A stretch of 64,000 bases of DNA from Oreocharis arfaki (GCA_013398015.1 VZRR01004499.1:549611-613610), one strand, 5' to 3'. Positions 49,701-62,361 are shown, counted from the first letter of the stretch. Translations and numbers: made by a program. The notes: generated from the sequence alone by a model not told the origin.

Positions 49701-52700
49701 CCTCCTCCTCCTCCTCGCATTTCCTTTTTCCACATTTCTCTAGCATTTAATTCTTTGCCTTTCTCATACTGTATCTCACTCACCTCCACCCACCTTCTTT
49801 CAGCCTTCTTCAGAATGGCTTCTTCAGCGCCTGCTGTCTTCCTGGACTGCTGGGTCCATGAGTCAAATCACTTCCCAATCAGACACCAGCAACACTGTAG
49901 CTGTCACAGCCAAGTGAACTGTGGCTGGAAAAGCATGGGTAAAGTCTGAGAGCTCTGTGCTTGATTTTTGAGGGCTTCTAGATCAAATATTGCCTTTAGA
50001 AGTTACATTTCTAATTTCTGCACTGCTTCTGGGAGAGCCAGCTTTTCCTTCTCTTTAAGTCAATAATAAAGTTCACGTTTACATTCCCTTGAATAATTGC
50101 TAGGGAAATGGGGGCATCAGAAGACACACTGCACTGTTGTTTGGAGTCATGTGGGTTTTGCAAGGCTGACAGAGAAGAAGTCCCATCTGCATCCCCTTGG
50201 TAGCAAAAGCAGTACAGAGTGTAGAAACAGGCCGTGTGACTATTGAAGATCAGCTTGACCTACACACCATTATTACTGCATTAACATTCAGTGCATTTAT
50301 AGAAAACCAGCTCATCAAATTTACTTCTGAATAATTCATTTGTGAAGTCAGAACCAACCTCTACAGCAACTGAAAGCATCTTAAAAATGCACTTGCTTGC
50401 AAGTATGATAACATGAAATGAGAGAGTAAGATTTACTTTCCAGAAAATGTAGATAACAGAGCAGTCCCAATATACTATTACACACTCATGAACCTGTCCT
50501 TCCTTTTTTCCTTTTCACACAAATGTAGTTTTGCATGGCTTGTGCCTGTCTTGTGAAAGCCAGCTTGCAAACTCTCCAGAATCAGTAGGCTTGCAAGGTG
50601 TTCAGCCCACCTCTGACAGATGAGTAATATCTGAGATCAGTGGGAGCTGCTGGATATTTGGCGCTTTGCATTCAGGCAGGTGTGCAGTCATGCTGTGGAT
50701 TTAACAGTCTAGACAATGAAGGCTTCTCCCCTTCAAAATCTTGGTCTCAGCATAAAGCTTCTAAGAAGATAAGAGTTCAGCCATTCTAAGAGGTAAATGT
50801 GTAGGATATTTGTTAATGGGACATGAACTTTACATTACAGCTGAAAGCTCATGAGTCATTAAAAATTTAAATATCTATATGACATTAGGTTTTTGTTTGC
50901 TTTTATCTTATTACAGAAATAATGACCTTGATACAGATCATTTCCTGAGGATTAAGATTAATGGCTGCCTGTGCATCAGGCTATCATCAACTCTCAGCCA
51001 GTCATTAATCCCCAGGAAATCCTATGCCATATTTGCTTCTGCTTAAGTGCTAGTCTGGCAATCCAGCTGAGTAGTCAGCTGGTCTGTTCATAACAACATT
51101 ACCCCTATGAATAAGGATGGCATCATCTGACCTGCTGTGTTGGTCAGGCCTCAATCCAAAATCCAAGCAACTTGAATATAAATCATGACAGTCATTGATC
51201 ATTTGTAGCTGCTTCCTTCTGAGTCCTGTACCACAGATACCTTTGTCCAAGTTTTGAAAGGGATATTCCTGAGTTATGAAAGTAGGTTTTACAAAGATCT
51301 CTTTACATTTTTTGATAGAAGATGGCTGTTGTGCAGTGGGAGCAGGGCAAGAATAAAATGGTAAGAATTTTTTATGAAACTGTCTGCCATGAGTAGGAAT
51401 CCTACCTTCTCCCTATAAGCTGTAGGTTGCTTTCAAGATGATTCCCTCAGGAGTGTGGAGGGAGCATTTTCTCTCTGGAGGCTTCTACAGGTCCTCTGTT
51501 GAACAGGGGATATACCAGCACTGAAGTGAGAATTTAGAGCACCAGTGCAATCTGAGGCTACATTGTTTTTCTTGCACAGCTTTATCAGGGTACAGGAAGA
51601 ATGAGATCTTTTCGTTATACCACCCCTTTTCTGGCTGCTGATAAGGTGCCACAGGCCAGCAGAACATCTCCCACAAGTAAAGATTTAGCTGGTTGCTGAC
51701 TTTCTTGCTCCTGTGTGACAAGGCGATAACTCATATGCAAATGCCATCCTCTGCATGAAAATGAGTGTGATATAAATCTCTGCCATGGCTTAGTCCCCAG
51801 TGAGAAGTAGGTATCTTTGGCAATTTTCTCCTATTTCCATTTCAAGTCCTATTTCCAAAATGGAAAACTACAGGATGTACTTCTGCAGAAAATGAATTGT
51901 TTATCTTATATGCGATACTTTTTTTTAAAGATATAAATGAGGTGCCTGTTATTGGTGAGAGAAGTAACCTTCTGTTACATAAAGCTGAGCTTACAATTCT
52001 GTCACTTCCTTCACTGAACTTGGAAAAATACAGTACTGTCACTGTTCTGACAAAAAAAGTGAAACCTGCATTCATACTTCTCAGGAAAATAAAGAAGAAT
52101 GTGATCCTCAAAGTTTTTGACATAGTAGTGAATTATTTATAATTGCTTGCTAGATGCTGTTGTGTTCCTAGATATGGATCTTAAGAATTTTCCAGCTTTT
52201 CCATTCACCACAAACTGTTCTGCTTCCTTTGCTGCTGCTACTTAGGTACTTTTCTCAGATGTCAGGGAAACTGTCAGCTCACCCCAAAGACAGCTGACAG
52301 AGGTTGGGTAACGTTTGCCTGCACAGTCACTCAGCAGGGTCGCAGCTTTGGTCTCATTTTGCAAAAAATGTATGTTTTTACTCTTCCCATGGCCTAGATG
52401 AGCTGCACCATCATGTCTGTGCTCACTGCCATTGGTGCCACTGGAAACCTTGTTTGCCTGAAGCTGTTTATTTGCTATATCCTCAGAGAAGTAAGGCCAG
52501 GCAGCTCAGCTTACACCAACTCATGGGTAATGCTCAGCTCCTGCATTGCTGAAGTAAGCTGAGCACTTCCATTTTCCTCAACTCCAGAGCGTGGATCTCA
52601 GAAGTCTTTTTCAATCTTAACAATTCTTCAATTCTGTGATGCTGCAGGACTTGAGTGCACTTCCTAGCACCATGCCAGAGAAGAAAGAAATAAATCTTCA

Positions 52701-53246
52701 GAGCTATATGAGCACAAAAGTATTTTATTTAGCATGAAGAAATATGCAAATCTAGACAAAATTAATAAAAGTAATTATGGATGTCATTAGCTATTTCTGC
52801 TGTTTAAATCGTTCATCATTTTTGAGTATCCTTTAGGCATAACCATAGGCCTGCAGAGAAGCTGAGCATCCTTCTTGCACCCTTGTTCTTACCCAGCTTG
52901 TCCTTGGCTCCTCTTCTGGCCCATCAAGGAAAAAGAGTCCTCTGAGCACAGTGCTCAGACCGTTTTGGCTCTCCTCTCTGCTGAAGACTGAAATGTTTGC
53001 AAGGGATTTCTTGCAGAGAAGATGGGGCCTCCCTGCCAGGCTCGCACACATATTAGTAGCTGTTAATAATAATATAGTGTCTTCTCTTTAGCTCCTTCCC
53101 ATGGTATTTCCGTCTGATATGATGATGGGAAACCAATAAAAAGGACAATTAGGCTAACCTTCAAAGTGTAGTGTCATGTCAGACAGATACTCATACTCTG
53201 TTCATGTATCCAGCTTTCACAAAATTGATGTGGTTTTTTTCATGTA
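46800..53246 (+). other. SLC24A2: SLC24A2 intron, first part
   Basis: Start of the 15.5-kb intron that ends at 62310. It opens with a T-rich run (about 46813-46829). A (CCT)n tract lies at 49700-49717. The ORFs here, such as 48485-48742 and 52304-52552, show no family motif I recognise, no TE signature and no plausible exon pairing. No other repeat is evident. Confidence 0.7.
49700..49717. repeat. (CCT)n short microsatellite
   Basis: About six CTC/CCT triplets; the minus-strand ORF across it gives only a Glu run. Confidence 0.8.
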
Positions 53247-53860
53247 GATTGAAAGGGACTTCTTGGATTACAGAATCCAGCTATTCCAGTCCCCTGCTCA
53301 AGCAGGATCAACTCCAGCAGGTTGACTATGACAGCTCCCAGTCATGATTTGAAAATATTCACAAATTGAGACTCCACAGTCTTTTTGGGAGACCATTTCA
53401 GTGTTTGCCCATCATGCCAATAGGTGTTTTCTTGTGTCTAGATGGAATTTTCTGGTTTTTAGTTTGTGTCCATTGACTCTCCCCCTGTCAGTGGGCACTT
53501 CTGAGGGAAGTGTTGTTCCCTTTTGTTCCTTCTGTCTCATCAGGTGCTTATACACGTGGATAAGATCTCCCTGAACCTTCTTTCCTCCAGGCTGAACAGT
53601 CCTAGCTCTCTCAGCTGCTCCGCATATGAGAGATTGCTCTAATGCCCTTATGATCTTTGTGGCCCAGTGCTGGACTTGTTCTGGTATGTCTACGACTGTC
53701 CTGTACTGACGAGGCCAGGACTAGTCCCAGCACCCAGATATGTCACAGGAGCACTGGTGGAAGGAAAGTATCACTCCTTGATGTGGTGGCAGTGCTTTCC
53801 CTAGTGGAGCACCCTAAGGGTGCTGTTGGTCACCTTTGCTGCAGTGGCACTTTTCTGGCT
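53247..53860 (-). mobile_element. Old CR1 LINE fragment, antisense to SLC24A2
   Basis: The + strand shows reversed CR1 blocks: 'agtcccctgctcaagcagg', 'gagactccacagtcttttt', 'tttagtttgtgtccattgac', 'gtgcttatacacgtggataa', 'cttctttcctccaggctgaa', 'ctagctctctcagctgctcc', then 'gtgctttccctagtggagca'. It resembles the copy at 10886 in subtype. The 3'-terminal octamers are lost and there is no readable protein. A small 21-bp tandem duplication lies at its distal edge. Confidence 0.85.
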
Positions 53861-53891
53861 TTCAGTGGCACTTTTCTGGCTTTCAGTGGCA
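53843..53891. repeat. 21-bp tandem duplication
   Basis: A 21-bp unit starting AGTGGCACTTTTCTGG is present twice without mismatch (53843-53863, 53864-53884), followed by a partial third copy AGTGGCA. Confidence 0.9.
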
Positions 53892-56800
53892 TGACTCTCC
53901 GCACAGTCATTAGCAAGAAGAAAGCTGTTTCCTGGGGAAGGTTTCAGACAGCCAGATGAGGTAGGTGAAGCAATGAGACACATCATTCTCCAGCAGTGTG
54001 TTCTTTCACCTTCCTCTGTGTTTTGACTACAGTAGAGACCACCAAAATTATGTTCCTAATTTAGATACCTGAGGTCCCATGATATTGTAGATGAGATGAG
54101 TATTTTAAACATATATCCAACATCAAACACCCTGCCAAAGTCAGCAACAGCATAGATAAAGTAGAAATCCATATGGGTGATATGCAGCTAAAAGCAGGCC
54201 TATTTAGGTAGTCAGGGACAGTATTTTAGATAGCCCAGTTAATATCTGTCAGAAAGAGAGAGAGAGACAGACAGAGAGAAATGTTTCTGAGCTGTTTCCC
54301 ACAGTACTACTTAGGACTTCAAAGCCAAGAATGGATAGCAGTTGTATTACAAACTTCCATGTAACACACGGAAGATATAAATTTCACTGTGACAGCTGTG
54401 GAACTTAAGCTGTCTATAAAAATTTGTGATTTTGGCATAGAGAAAAATGATTTCATGGACTAGTGAAGAGAATTCTATTATGAGGTTTTGGTTCAACTGA
54501 TTTTTTATATGTCAATCATAAATATATGTTGACAATCAAAGAAATAGACTTTTGAAGTCTGAATTATTTTACTGAGTGGATCTATTTAGCTTACATACAG
54601 GAACCATTTCATTCTTGTCATCCTTTGGAGATGTGGGTCTTGCTTTTTCTAGATGAAGAGAGGCTGCACTTCCATGACTATAGAGTGAGTGGGCTTGCAA
54701 CTTTTATCCTACCCACAGACACAAAAAATTGACTAAGTTTTTGTTACACATAACTTTGTGGGCAAAGAAAGCCTTGCAGATTTCTCTCAGAATGGGCAGT
54801 CCAGTGGGAAAATGTATCTCTTTGTTATAATGCTCTCCAGCTCTATAGCAATAAGTGTCAGATCTGGTTATCTTCAGAGATTCCCAAAATTCAGAGAGAA
54901 GGCACAACTCGTTGTTGCGCTAGTTTCATTCAGAATATTTCTAGTTACATAAGACTGAAGCACAGGTCTCCCTTTAAAATCAGTATTGATCTGTTGGTGG
55001 AAAAATTTAAATACTGTAAGTTTTCTGATGCCTTTTTAATTTAGTTTTGAATCTGAAATACAATCTTTGTGTTTGTTTTTTTGTCAGTTTTCACAACAAT
55101 TTATTTCTGCATGCCGTGTTTTGTTGTTTTAACTATAATCCGCTCAAGCTGCTCACTGCAGGCAGAATTCTTGTTTGCCTTCTCCATAATATTTTCCAAT
55201 GATGCCCTGTTCTTCAGACAGCATATTCTTCTTGGGATTCCCTACAGAGAATGCAAGGAAGACAACAAAGCTCTCAGGAACAAGCAATTTCATGCTTTTC
55301 TTTAATTTAAGAAAAATAAAATCACCTAAAAATATCAAAATCTGGGTCTGGCGTATGATAGGAATTTAATTTACTTTCTGCTCCATTGCATGTGTCATTG
55401 ATCATCCCCTTAAAAATATTTGGTTTTCAGCCCATATCAATTAAAACCCTGAGAAATTTCCTTTTGTCACCACAAGAAGATTTGTTAGATGGTAAGGACT
55501 GAAAACAGTGGATTTTCACTCTTCATTTTAGATGTTGCACTAGGAGCAAAGTAATAGGTAGATCTAGCTTTTGGATGTTGTCACTATTTTAAGCTGCCCA
55601 GAACTCTACTGATATGATTGTATACGTTTTTAGTTATATTTCTATTCACACTCCAACTTGATAAAATTGCAATAAACCAATTATACAAAAGCAGACAACT
55701 CTAATAAAATTATTTTCAGGGCAAAACCACCTACAGTGAAAAACAGGGCAAGGACACATAAGGAGAGAGAACAGGAATAGGAAGCTTGCAATTTAAAGAC
55801 AAGATGAAAGATGACCACATGTGTTATTAGAGCTCAGATGCACAAAGTAGTAAATAACTTAGTTACTCCCAATGTACTGCCCAATAGACAAGTACCTGAA
55901 AGACTTCATTTGTATTATTTTCTTTATTTGTTTAGGAGTGTTAAAAAAGCAGTACTGGTAGTAATATAAGCAAAAAAGATATAATTCTGAAATTCAATGC
56001 AATTTTTTGCTGTATTACTTAGATCCAAAAAGGGTCCTTTTGTATTTTCCACAGAAACAGCTCAGTGGCAAAGCGTCCATTTTTGAAGAACTGGCAGCTG
56101 GAAGACCCACAAGTGAAAATGTAGGGTACAACATCTGATTACCCAGATGTAGTAGGAGAATAAATATTTTGATTTCTAGAAGAATATTTGTTTTCCCACC
56201 TCTGCATTCTGCAACGATAGTACATACGAACTCCCACAGCAGTCCCAGTCTATCCCAGATGGGATATGGTTACTCAATATGAAATTTAAGAGGTTTATGA
56301 ACCTCGTAAATGGTAGGAGTCCGAATAAGATGAGATTCACTGAAAAGAATTATTTCAAATAATTCTTCCTTTTTAAAATTCACAGTTCCTGATAGCCTTC
56401 AGTTGGTAGGATTTTTGTGTGTTTTTCTTCAAATTGTGTATGTACAAAAGCACTATCTTTCATTAAAGATCTGTTAGAGGTTAGGACTCTAATTTTAAAC
56501 CTGTAATGTTAATCTTCACTGGGTCTTTGACAAGTTCTTAGCATCAAGAGATCTTTGTTCCTAATCTAACATCATCGCTGAAACCAAATCAAACTTTGAT
56601 TCTAATTTAGTTTGGATAGTCACTACAACTTATCTTTTAAAGTGGCTTCCTTTTTCTGTTTATGGATGAGACTGATCATCTGATTGAATTTTCTCAAGAC
56701 CATGACATCTAGAAGATCAAACAGTAAAGGCATCCTTGTCCTCCTTGATGTTATAGTATGAATTCCTCTAATTCTTTTGGCCAGTTTTTTTGCCTTCTTT

Positions 56801-57879
56801 TTAAAAAGTGCAAATAATAAAAGGACATCCTGTTAAGCATGATGACAATAGTAAGTGCAAATCAGAGGTCATATCAAAAAGATGGAAAGGGGAAGAGTGG
56901 GTTTCCAAAATAATGTCTTGATTATGAGGAAGTTGCTTACTTTCGGAATTATGTGTACAACCTCTCACACAGAAATTCCCTTCTGTCTCCAATACTCAGT
57001 TGGCTTTATAAGTTGGCTCCTTAGGCTTTATAAGTTTAGAATTTTTCATAATTATTTACTTACTTTTAAGTTGAAGTTCTTTGCTACATGCATGTTCTCA
57101 ATTTAATTACCAGGTTTGAGCCCTTACTTTCTCGTTTCACTTACTTCTCTCCAATGTCATCCGTATTCAACCTTTTGGTAGTTTGAATTTATGAGTATGA
57201 AAACTCAGGAAAAATATGTGCTTTCCATCTGCTTGTTCCAGAATGCCTCAAAATTTCTTTTAAGCCAAGCTCCCACTGATAAAGGATAAAAGATTAAGCC
57301 TTGACACCTTCATGACTGTGGAAGTCAAACAAAAGGAATGTCTAGTAAATCCAACGGTGGAATGGAATTGTACTAAAAATTACAGGATTGCCATCAATAA
57401 TTTCTCTTTAGCAGTCTTGTGTTAAATAATAGATATATCAACTTTGAAACTTTTAATTAACTTGGGGGAGTGTGACATGAATTCTCACACAAATACATTT
57501 TTTATACAAAGTGAAAGTCTCATGCTTGTTGAAGAAATCCACAATGAGTTTCTTCCATTTGAGAGTCTAACTTTACATTTTTCATGAAGGGATAAATACC
57601 TTTAGTAATGCGGTTTTCTGTCTCTAAAATAGCTGTATGGCTTATAAGTAGTTTGAGAAACTCTGAGACAGGCTCATTTCTAACCTTACTAGGGACAGCT
57701 GCAGTCTGTATCTGAGATCTTAGTCCCAGGAGAGTGAAGAGAAATATTGGTTCTGCTTTTCTTCTGTGGCAGCCTGGGGCTATACACTTAAAAGACAGAA
57801 ATGAGTACTTCATCACAGACAGTGCGTACAATTCCTCATGAGTGTAAAATAAACTGAGTTATTAGCTGTCTTATTTAAT
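53861..57879 (+). other. SLC24A2: SLC24A2 intron, middle part
   Basis: No exon or TE recognised. It has an AG-rich microsatellite (54251-54280) and a 13-nt direct repeat GGCTTTATAAGTT (57002 and 57024). ORFs such as 57520-57831 show no known motif. Confidence 0.65.
54251..54280. repeat. (AG)n-rich microsatellite
   Basis: AGAG and ACAG units on the + strand, about 30 bases. Confidence 0.8.
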
Positions 57880-59117
57880 AGAATCATAGAATAGTTTGGT
57901 TGGAATGGACTTTTAGAGATCATCTAGTACAACCTCCCTGCAATGAGCAGGGACATCTTCAACTATATCAGGTTGCTCAGAGCCCTCTCCATCCTGACCT
58001 TGAATGTGTCCAGGCATGGGGCATTTACCACCTGTCTCTGAGCCACCTGGGCCATTGTTTCAACATCCTCCATATAAAAAATACCTGCCTTATGTCTAGT
58101 GTGAATCTACTTTCTTTCTACCACAGCAAGTCCTACTAAAAAGTTTGTCCCCATCTTTCTTTTTTTTTGCAGTTCCTCTTTAAATGACAGGCTGATCTAT
58201 GGTCTTCTCAGAGCCTTTTCTTCTGTAGGCTGGACAAACCAAATGTTCTGTCTTCAGAGGAGAGGTGCTCCATCCCTCTGATCAACTTGGTGGCTTCCCC
58301 TGGACTCTCTCCAACAGGTCCATGTCCTTCCTGTGCTGGGACCCCAGAGCTGGATGCAGCACTGCAGGTGGGGTCTTTCCAGAGCAGCGCAAAGGGGCAG
58401 AATCCCTTCCCTGGTCCTGCTGCCCACACTGCTTTGGATGCAGCCCAGGACACATGTTTGGCTTCCTGGGTTGCCAGTGCTTTTTGCTGGGTCATGTCCA
58501 GCCTCTCCTCCAACAGCACCCCCAAGTCTTTCTCAGGAGGGCTGCTCTTGATCTGTCCCTCCCCCAACTTGTGTTGACACCAGGGATTGCCCCAACCGAG
58601 GTGGAGCACCTTGCACTTGATCTTATTAAACCTCATGAAAATTCTAATTCCTATTTGTTCAGGTCCCTCTGGATGACATCCTGCCCTTTGGATGAGGCAT
58701 TACTTTAGCTTGGTGTTGTCTTCAAACTTTCTGTGGATGCACTTCACCTCCCTTGTCTATGTAGTTGATGAAGATATTAAGTAAGACTGACCTCAGAGGG
58801 ATACCACTCATCACCAGCGTCCATCAGGACCCTGAGGTGTTGACCACTACCCTCTGGATGCAACCATCCAGTCAATTTCTTATCCACTAAACAGATTGAT
58901 CTCTCTCCAATTCAGAGAGAATGAGGGAGCATGATGGGATGTTATGGGAGTCCAGATAAATGACATCTGTAACTCTTTCCTTGTCTACTGATGCAGTCTC
59001 TCCATCATAGAAGGTCACTAAGTTGCTCAGGCAGGACTTTCTCCTGTTGAAGTCACACTGGGTGTCTTGAATGTAATTTGAAATCACAAATAATGTAGCC
59101 CCATTAACTAACAACAT
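57880..59117 (-). mobile_element. CR1 LINE, 1.2 kb, largest copy, with broken ORF2
   Basis: The + strand starts AGAATCATAGAATAG, the reverse of CR1 terminal octamers, and continues through the 3' UTR into ORF2. Minus-strand pieces include KSCLSNLVTFYDG and VIYLD (58887-59117, reverse-transcriptase core), then MRFNKIKCKVLHLGWGNP and EKDLGVLLEERLDM (58208-58636, C-terminal part). The pieces are in separate frames with no continuous ORF between them. The catalytic FADD box is at 58709-58726 and now reads F-E-D-N before T-K, so it is dead. The endonuclease and most of the RT are missing through 5' truncation. It lies about 3.2 kb before the cassette exon, antisense to the gene. The distal edge is approximate. 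Confidence 0.95.
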
Positions 59118-62100
59118 CTTTCTTTCTGTTTGCTTTGATGTGGTGTGACACCTACAAACACAGTAGAGAACAGTAGGTAGTAAGACAAATGTTGTTGTGA
59201 TCCTTCAGGAATGTCAGACGGGATTACCAGGAACCTTCTGTTCTCTTCTGGTATAAAAATATGCAGAAGGGAACAAATTAACTCAGTGACTCTGTAACTG
59301 TTGGGGATCAGCTGTTAAGCTGCATCTCTGCATCCTCTTTGTTTCATGCGACCAGCAGGGATGCAGGTACTGGCTGTCATCCAGTCTGTCTGCTATGACC
59401 TCACCATGGGAATTGCATAGCATATTCACAAAAATTGGATTGTCAGATTTTAATTTTGTTGGATTTGGGGATAATTTTTGAAGTACCCTTTTCAATTCCA
59501 TTTCAAACAAGTTTACTTCTTATTTCCAATACAATTTTTTTTCCTAAAAAGTACTTCATTTTCTGTTTACTTAAAGTCATATTGAACAGAATATATCTCA
59601 GTATAAAGGAGAACTCAGAAACAAATGTGTTTAGCCCGAATCTTACAGCAGAAGCCAGTACAATACATTGGAGGCAGACTGTAGAGAGGCACATCTGCCA
59701 TGCTGCGAAGCAGCGCTAGTCTAAGTAATCTTGAAACCCTCAAAAATAATTCCTGTGAATACATGCAGCTGATGTTTTCTGGGATCATTGTTGTGCATTG
59801 CAGCTAGTGGACTGATGATTGTATAAAATGTTCCGCTCTGGGTATAGGACTATAAGCTTTGGAGAACATAATCTCACCAGCGATATTAGAGTTTTCCTGG
59901 AAATAATTTTGCTAACTGCAAGAATTAACCTAGTTTAATCCTTGGTGTGTTGAATTGCTGAATTGCCCAGAACATGATTATCATCAACATCATGCACTGT
60001 CATGCATCACCTTGTTTCTCTTCTTTTTTTGGTCTCTGTAAGGTCACATCGACCCTTTTTTTCTTTCCTGTCTGTCTTTTATCTCTCACTTCAGACAGGA
60101 AGCAGATAGATTAAAATGGGATTGCCAGTATATGAAATGTCCTACCTTCCTGCCACCCCTTTAATTTTTCTTTTTCTTTTTTCTTTTTTTCTTTTTTTCT
60201 TTTTTTCTTTTTTTCTTTTTTTCTTTTTTTTTTTGAGATTTAGAATTCACAGTTGTTGGTTTCCACTGAAATCTCTTCTGCTTCATCTGCTAAGTCAGAA
60301 GCCTCATGCTATTCTGTTAATTCTGAAATTTGTTGCTGTGGTGTAATGGTCTTCTCACCTTCATTTATGCAGCCCCTCTGCCAGCATTTTGTTCTCCGTG
60401 TACCTCCATTTCTTTATTTACTCTTAGACTCCTTTTGACAGACCCCTTCTGGCATATGTGTTCTCGTCCTGTCCTCAACCTCCAGTGAACGCCTCAGCCC
60501 AGGTTCTACTAAAGCAGACCTCAGACACATGAAGGCAGAGATGAGTGAGAATAAGTATAAGCAAAGGTGCTGCCCATAGAATCAGCAAATACTGAGCCCT
60601 AATTAAACAGGACAAGTGGTTCCAAATGCTGTATGTAGGGAAGTCCATATTGAAGTTACTGGGAGCTCTTTCTAAGTAAGGAAATTAAATCCTTAGGACT
60701 AAAATCAAGACGGTAGGACAATAGCTTCTTATATGTACTAGCAGCTACAAAGATTTTGTTGCAAGACTAATGTTCTCAGGAACATTTTTACAAAACAGTA
60801 TATGCATTTCTATATTGCTGTAAAAAGTATTTAAAATTCTGTCTTTAAATTACATTTTTCTTTGCTTTAAGAGAGACTTAATGTCCTATTCTATTTGGCA
60901 TACTTATGGGCAAGTAAGATACTGTATTGTACAAGCAAGAGTATATGAATATTTGTATATGCCTATGAAAAATCATTGTGATCCAGTCACACTTACTAAG
61001 AAAAAGAAGATCATATCCTGTATTTTTTAGTTACATGGTGTAAGGCATTCTCTGTCTCTGCAAATTATGTAAGATGCCTTTAAAAAAAACAAAACAAAAA
61101 ACGGATCTCTCAAAGTGTCAGATTTTATATCATCACAGTATGTTACATTTAAAGACTAATAGCCTGGCCTCTACTGAAATTCACCTTTCTGAAAAATTGT
61201 TGAAAAATCATAGTGCACCAGCAAAAAACAAAATAATTGGCTATCACTCGAACATTTAATTGCTTAAGCAGCTTCATAAATATAAAGAGAGAATATTTGC
61301 AAAGGAAAGACCATCACCAAACTGTTAAGTATCTATTTTTTAAGGGTTACATTCTGTCAAAGTTTAGATGCTCAGGAACTCAGTTGTAAAATCTTACATA
61401 AAAATGATGAGTGAAGTCATCCACAAATTCCTCAGCTGGATAATTTACAAAGCCCTCATTGAGCTTAATTTTTCATTGTCCTGTTTTGTAGGCTTACATT
61501 AATTATTGTATTTATACAAATAATAACATATATGCCAAATGTTAAGAAAAAAGCACTTCAAGAAAAGGAGGATAAAGCCACATCTGGAGTAAAAAGGTGA
61601 TTTCATGCAAGATTGTATCACACAGAAACAACTAACAGTAGCCCTAAAGACCTGGAGACCTCTGCATTACATTCTTTTTTCTGCCCTCACAGAATATAGT
61701 AATGCAATATATTCAGATAAATTTGATGATACAATTAATTGGGTCTCATATCACCTGATGAAGAAAGTAACTTTTTTCTGATTTCACAAGTGGCAAGAGA
61801 GTGGTTAAATTAAGTAACCCTTCTAAAGGGAGTCAACATCAGCACTGGTATCAAAACAGTGTTTGGGAGACAACATTATGAACAGTTCCTAAAATTATGT
61901 GTTTAGAGACTTCTCTGTTTTATTTGGATACAGTAGTATTTGAATGTCTGACCTGGGGAATGATAAAAGAGCTTAGTTTGCAAAATTACTGCTGTTTAGG
62001 TACTCTCAAGGCTTATTATGTTTCCCCAAACACAAACGCACCAAATCAGCAAGAAGCTTGAAAAGGCTAAATTTTAGATTACAGTGCTTCTCCTACATCT

Positions 62101-62310
62101 CACTTTAGCAAGCGTAACACTTTAGCTAAGTCAATGACTTGTGAAATTTTGGGGGGGAAAGCAGTGCGATTTCTGTAATCTGTTTTTCGTTGTCCTGCAA
62201 AATGTTTTGCGTAATCACTGTTTCCGTTTATGAAGCACATGCAAAAACATGTACATTTCCTGAGTGCCTGCTGGTTCCTTATCTCTGTGTCTTTTACTAT
62301 GATGTTATAG
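59118..62310 (+). other. SLC24A2: SLC24A2 intron, last part before cassette exon
   Basis: Contains the (CTTTTTTT)n tract and otherwise AT-rich sequence without recognised TE or exon. The last 40 bases form the cassette acceptor. Confidence 0.7.
60161..60234. repeat. (CTTTTTTT)n polypyrimidine minisatellite
   Basis: After irregular C/T-rich sequence, about five uniform 8-bp units of C followed by seven T, ending in a longer T run. The whole tract is homopyrimidine on the + strand apart from AA at its start. Confidence 0.9.
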
Positions 62311-62361
62311 AGCTTGGATCATATGGAAACCTAAAATATTATGACACAATGACTGAAGAAG
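62311..62361 (+). CDS. SLC24A2: SLC24A2 (NCKX2) 51-nt cassette exon (17 residues)
   Basis: Seen: the acceptor ends TTATAG at 62310, 51 open bases follow, then the consensus donor GTAAGA at 62362. Joined to the last base of the preceding exon it reads ELGSYGNLKYYDTMTEE, phase 1 at both ends, exactly 17 codons. Mammalian NCKX2 has the same peptide at the same place with, as I recall, Lys instead of Asn at the seventh position. Known of the family: NCKX2 transcripts occur with and without a 17-residue loop segment, so this is very probably that cassette. Its polypyrimidine tract is short and broken (TTTTACTATGATGTTATAG), weaker than those of the two upstream exons, while its donor is strong; this suits regulated inclusion. 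A CTTAT at 62278-62282 is a possible branch site. The next coding exon, expected to begin near G-R-F-R-E, is not seen before the window ends. Confidence 0.95.

Noticed and set aside
52304..52552. 82-codon ORF rich in His and Cys
   Set aside because: The Cys/His spacing does not form a regular zinc-finger pattern, and the region lies inside the SLC24A2 intron without acceptable splice borders that fit the protein.
58208..58708. Overlapping ORFs of 72-147 codons on both strands
   Set aside because: The minus frame is the CR1 ORF2 C-terminal part; the plus frames are its antisense shadows.
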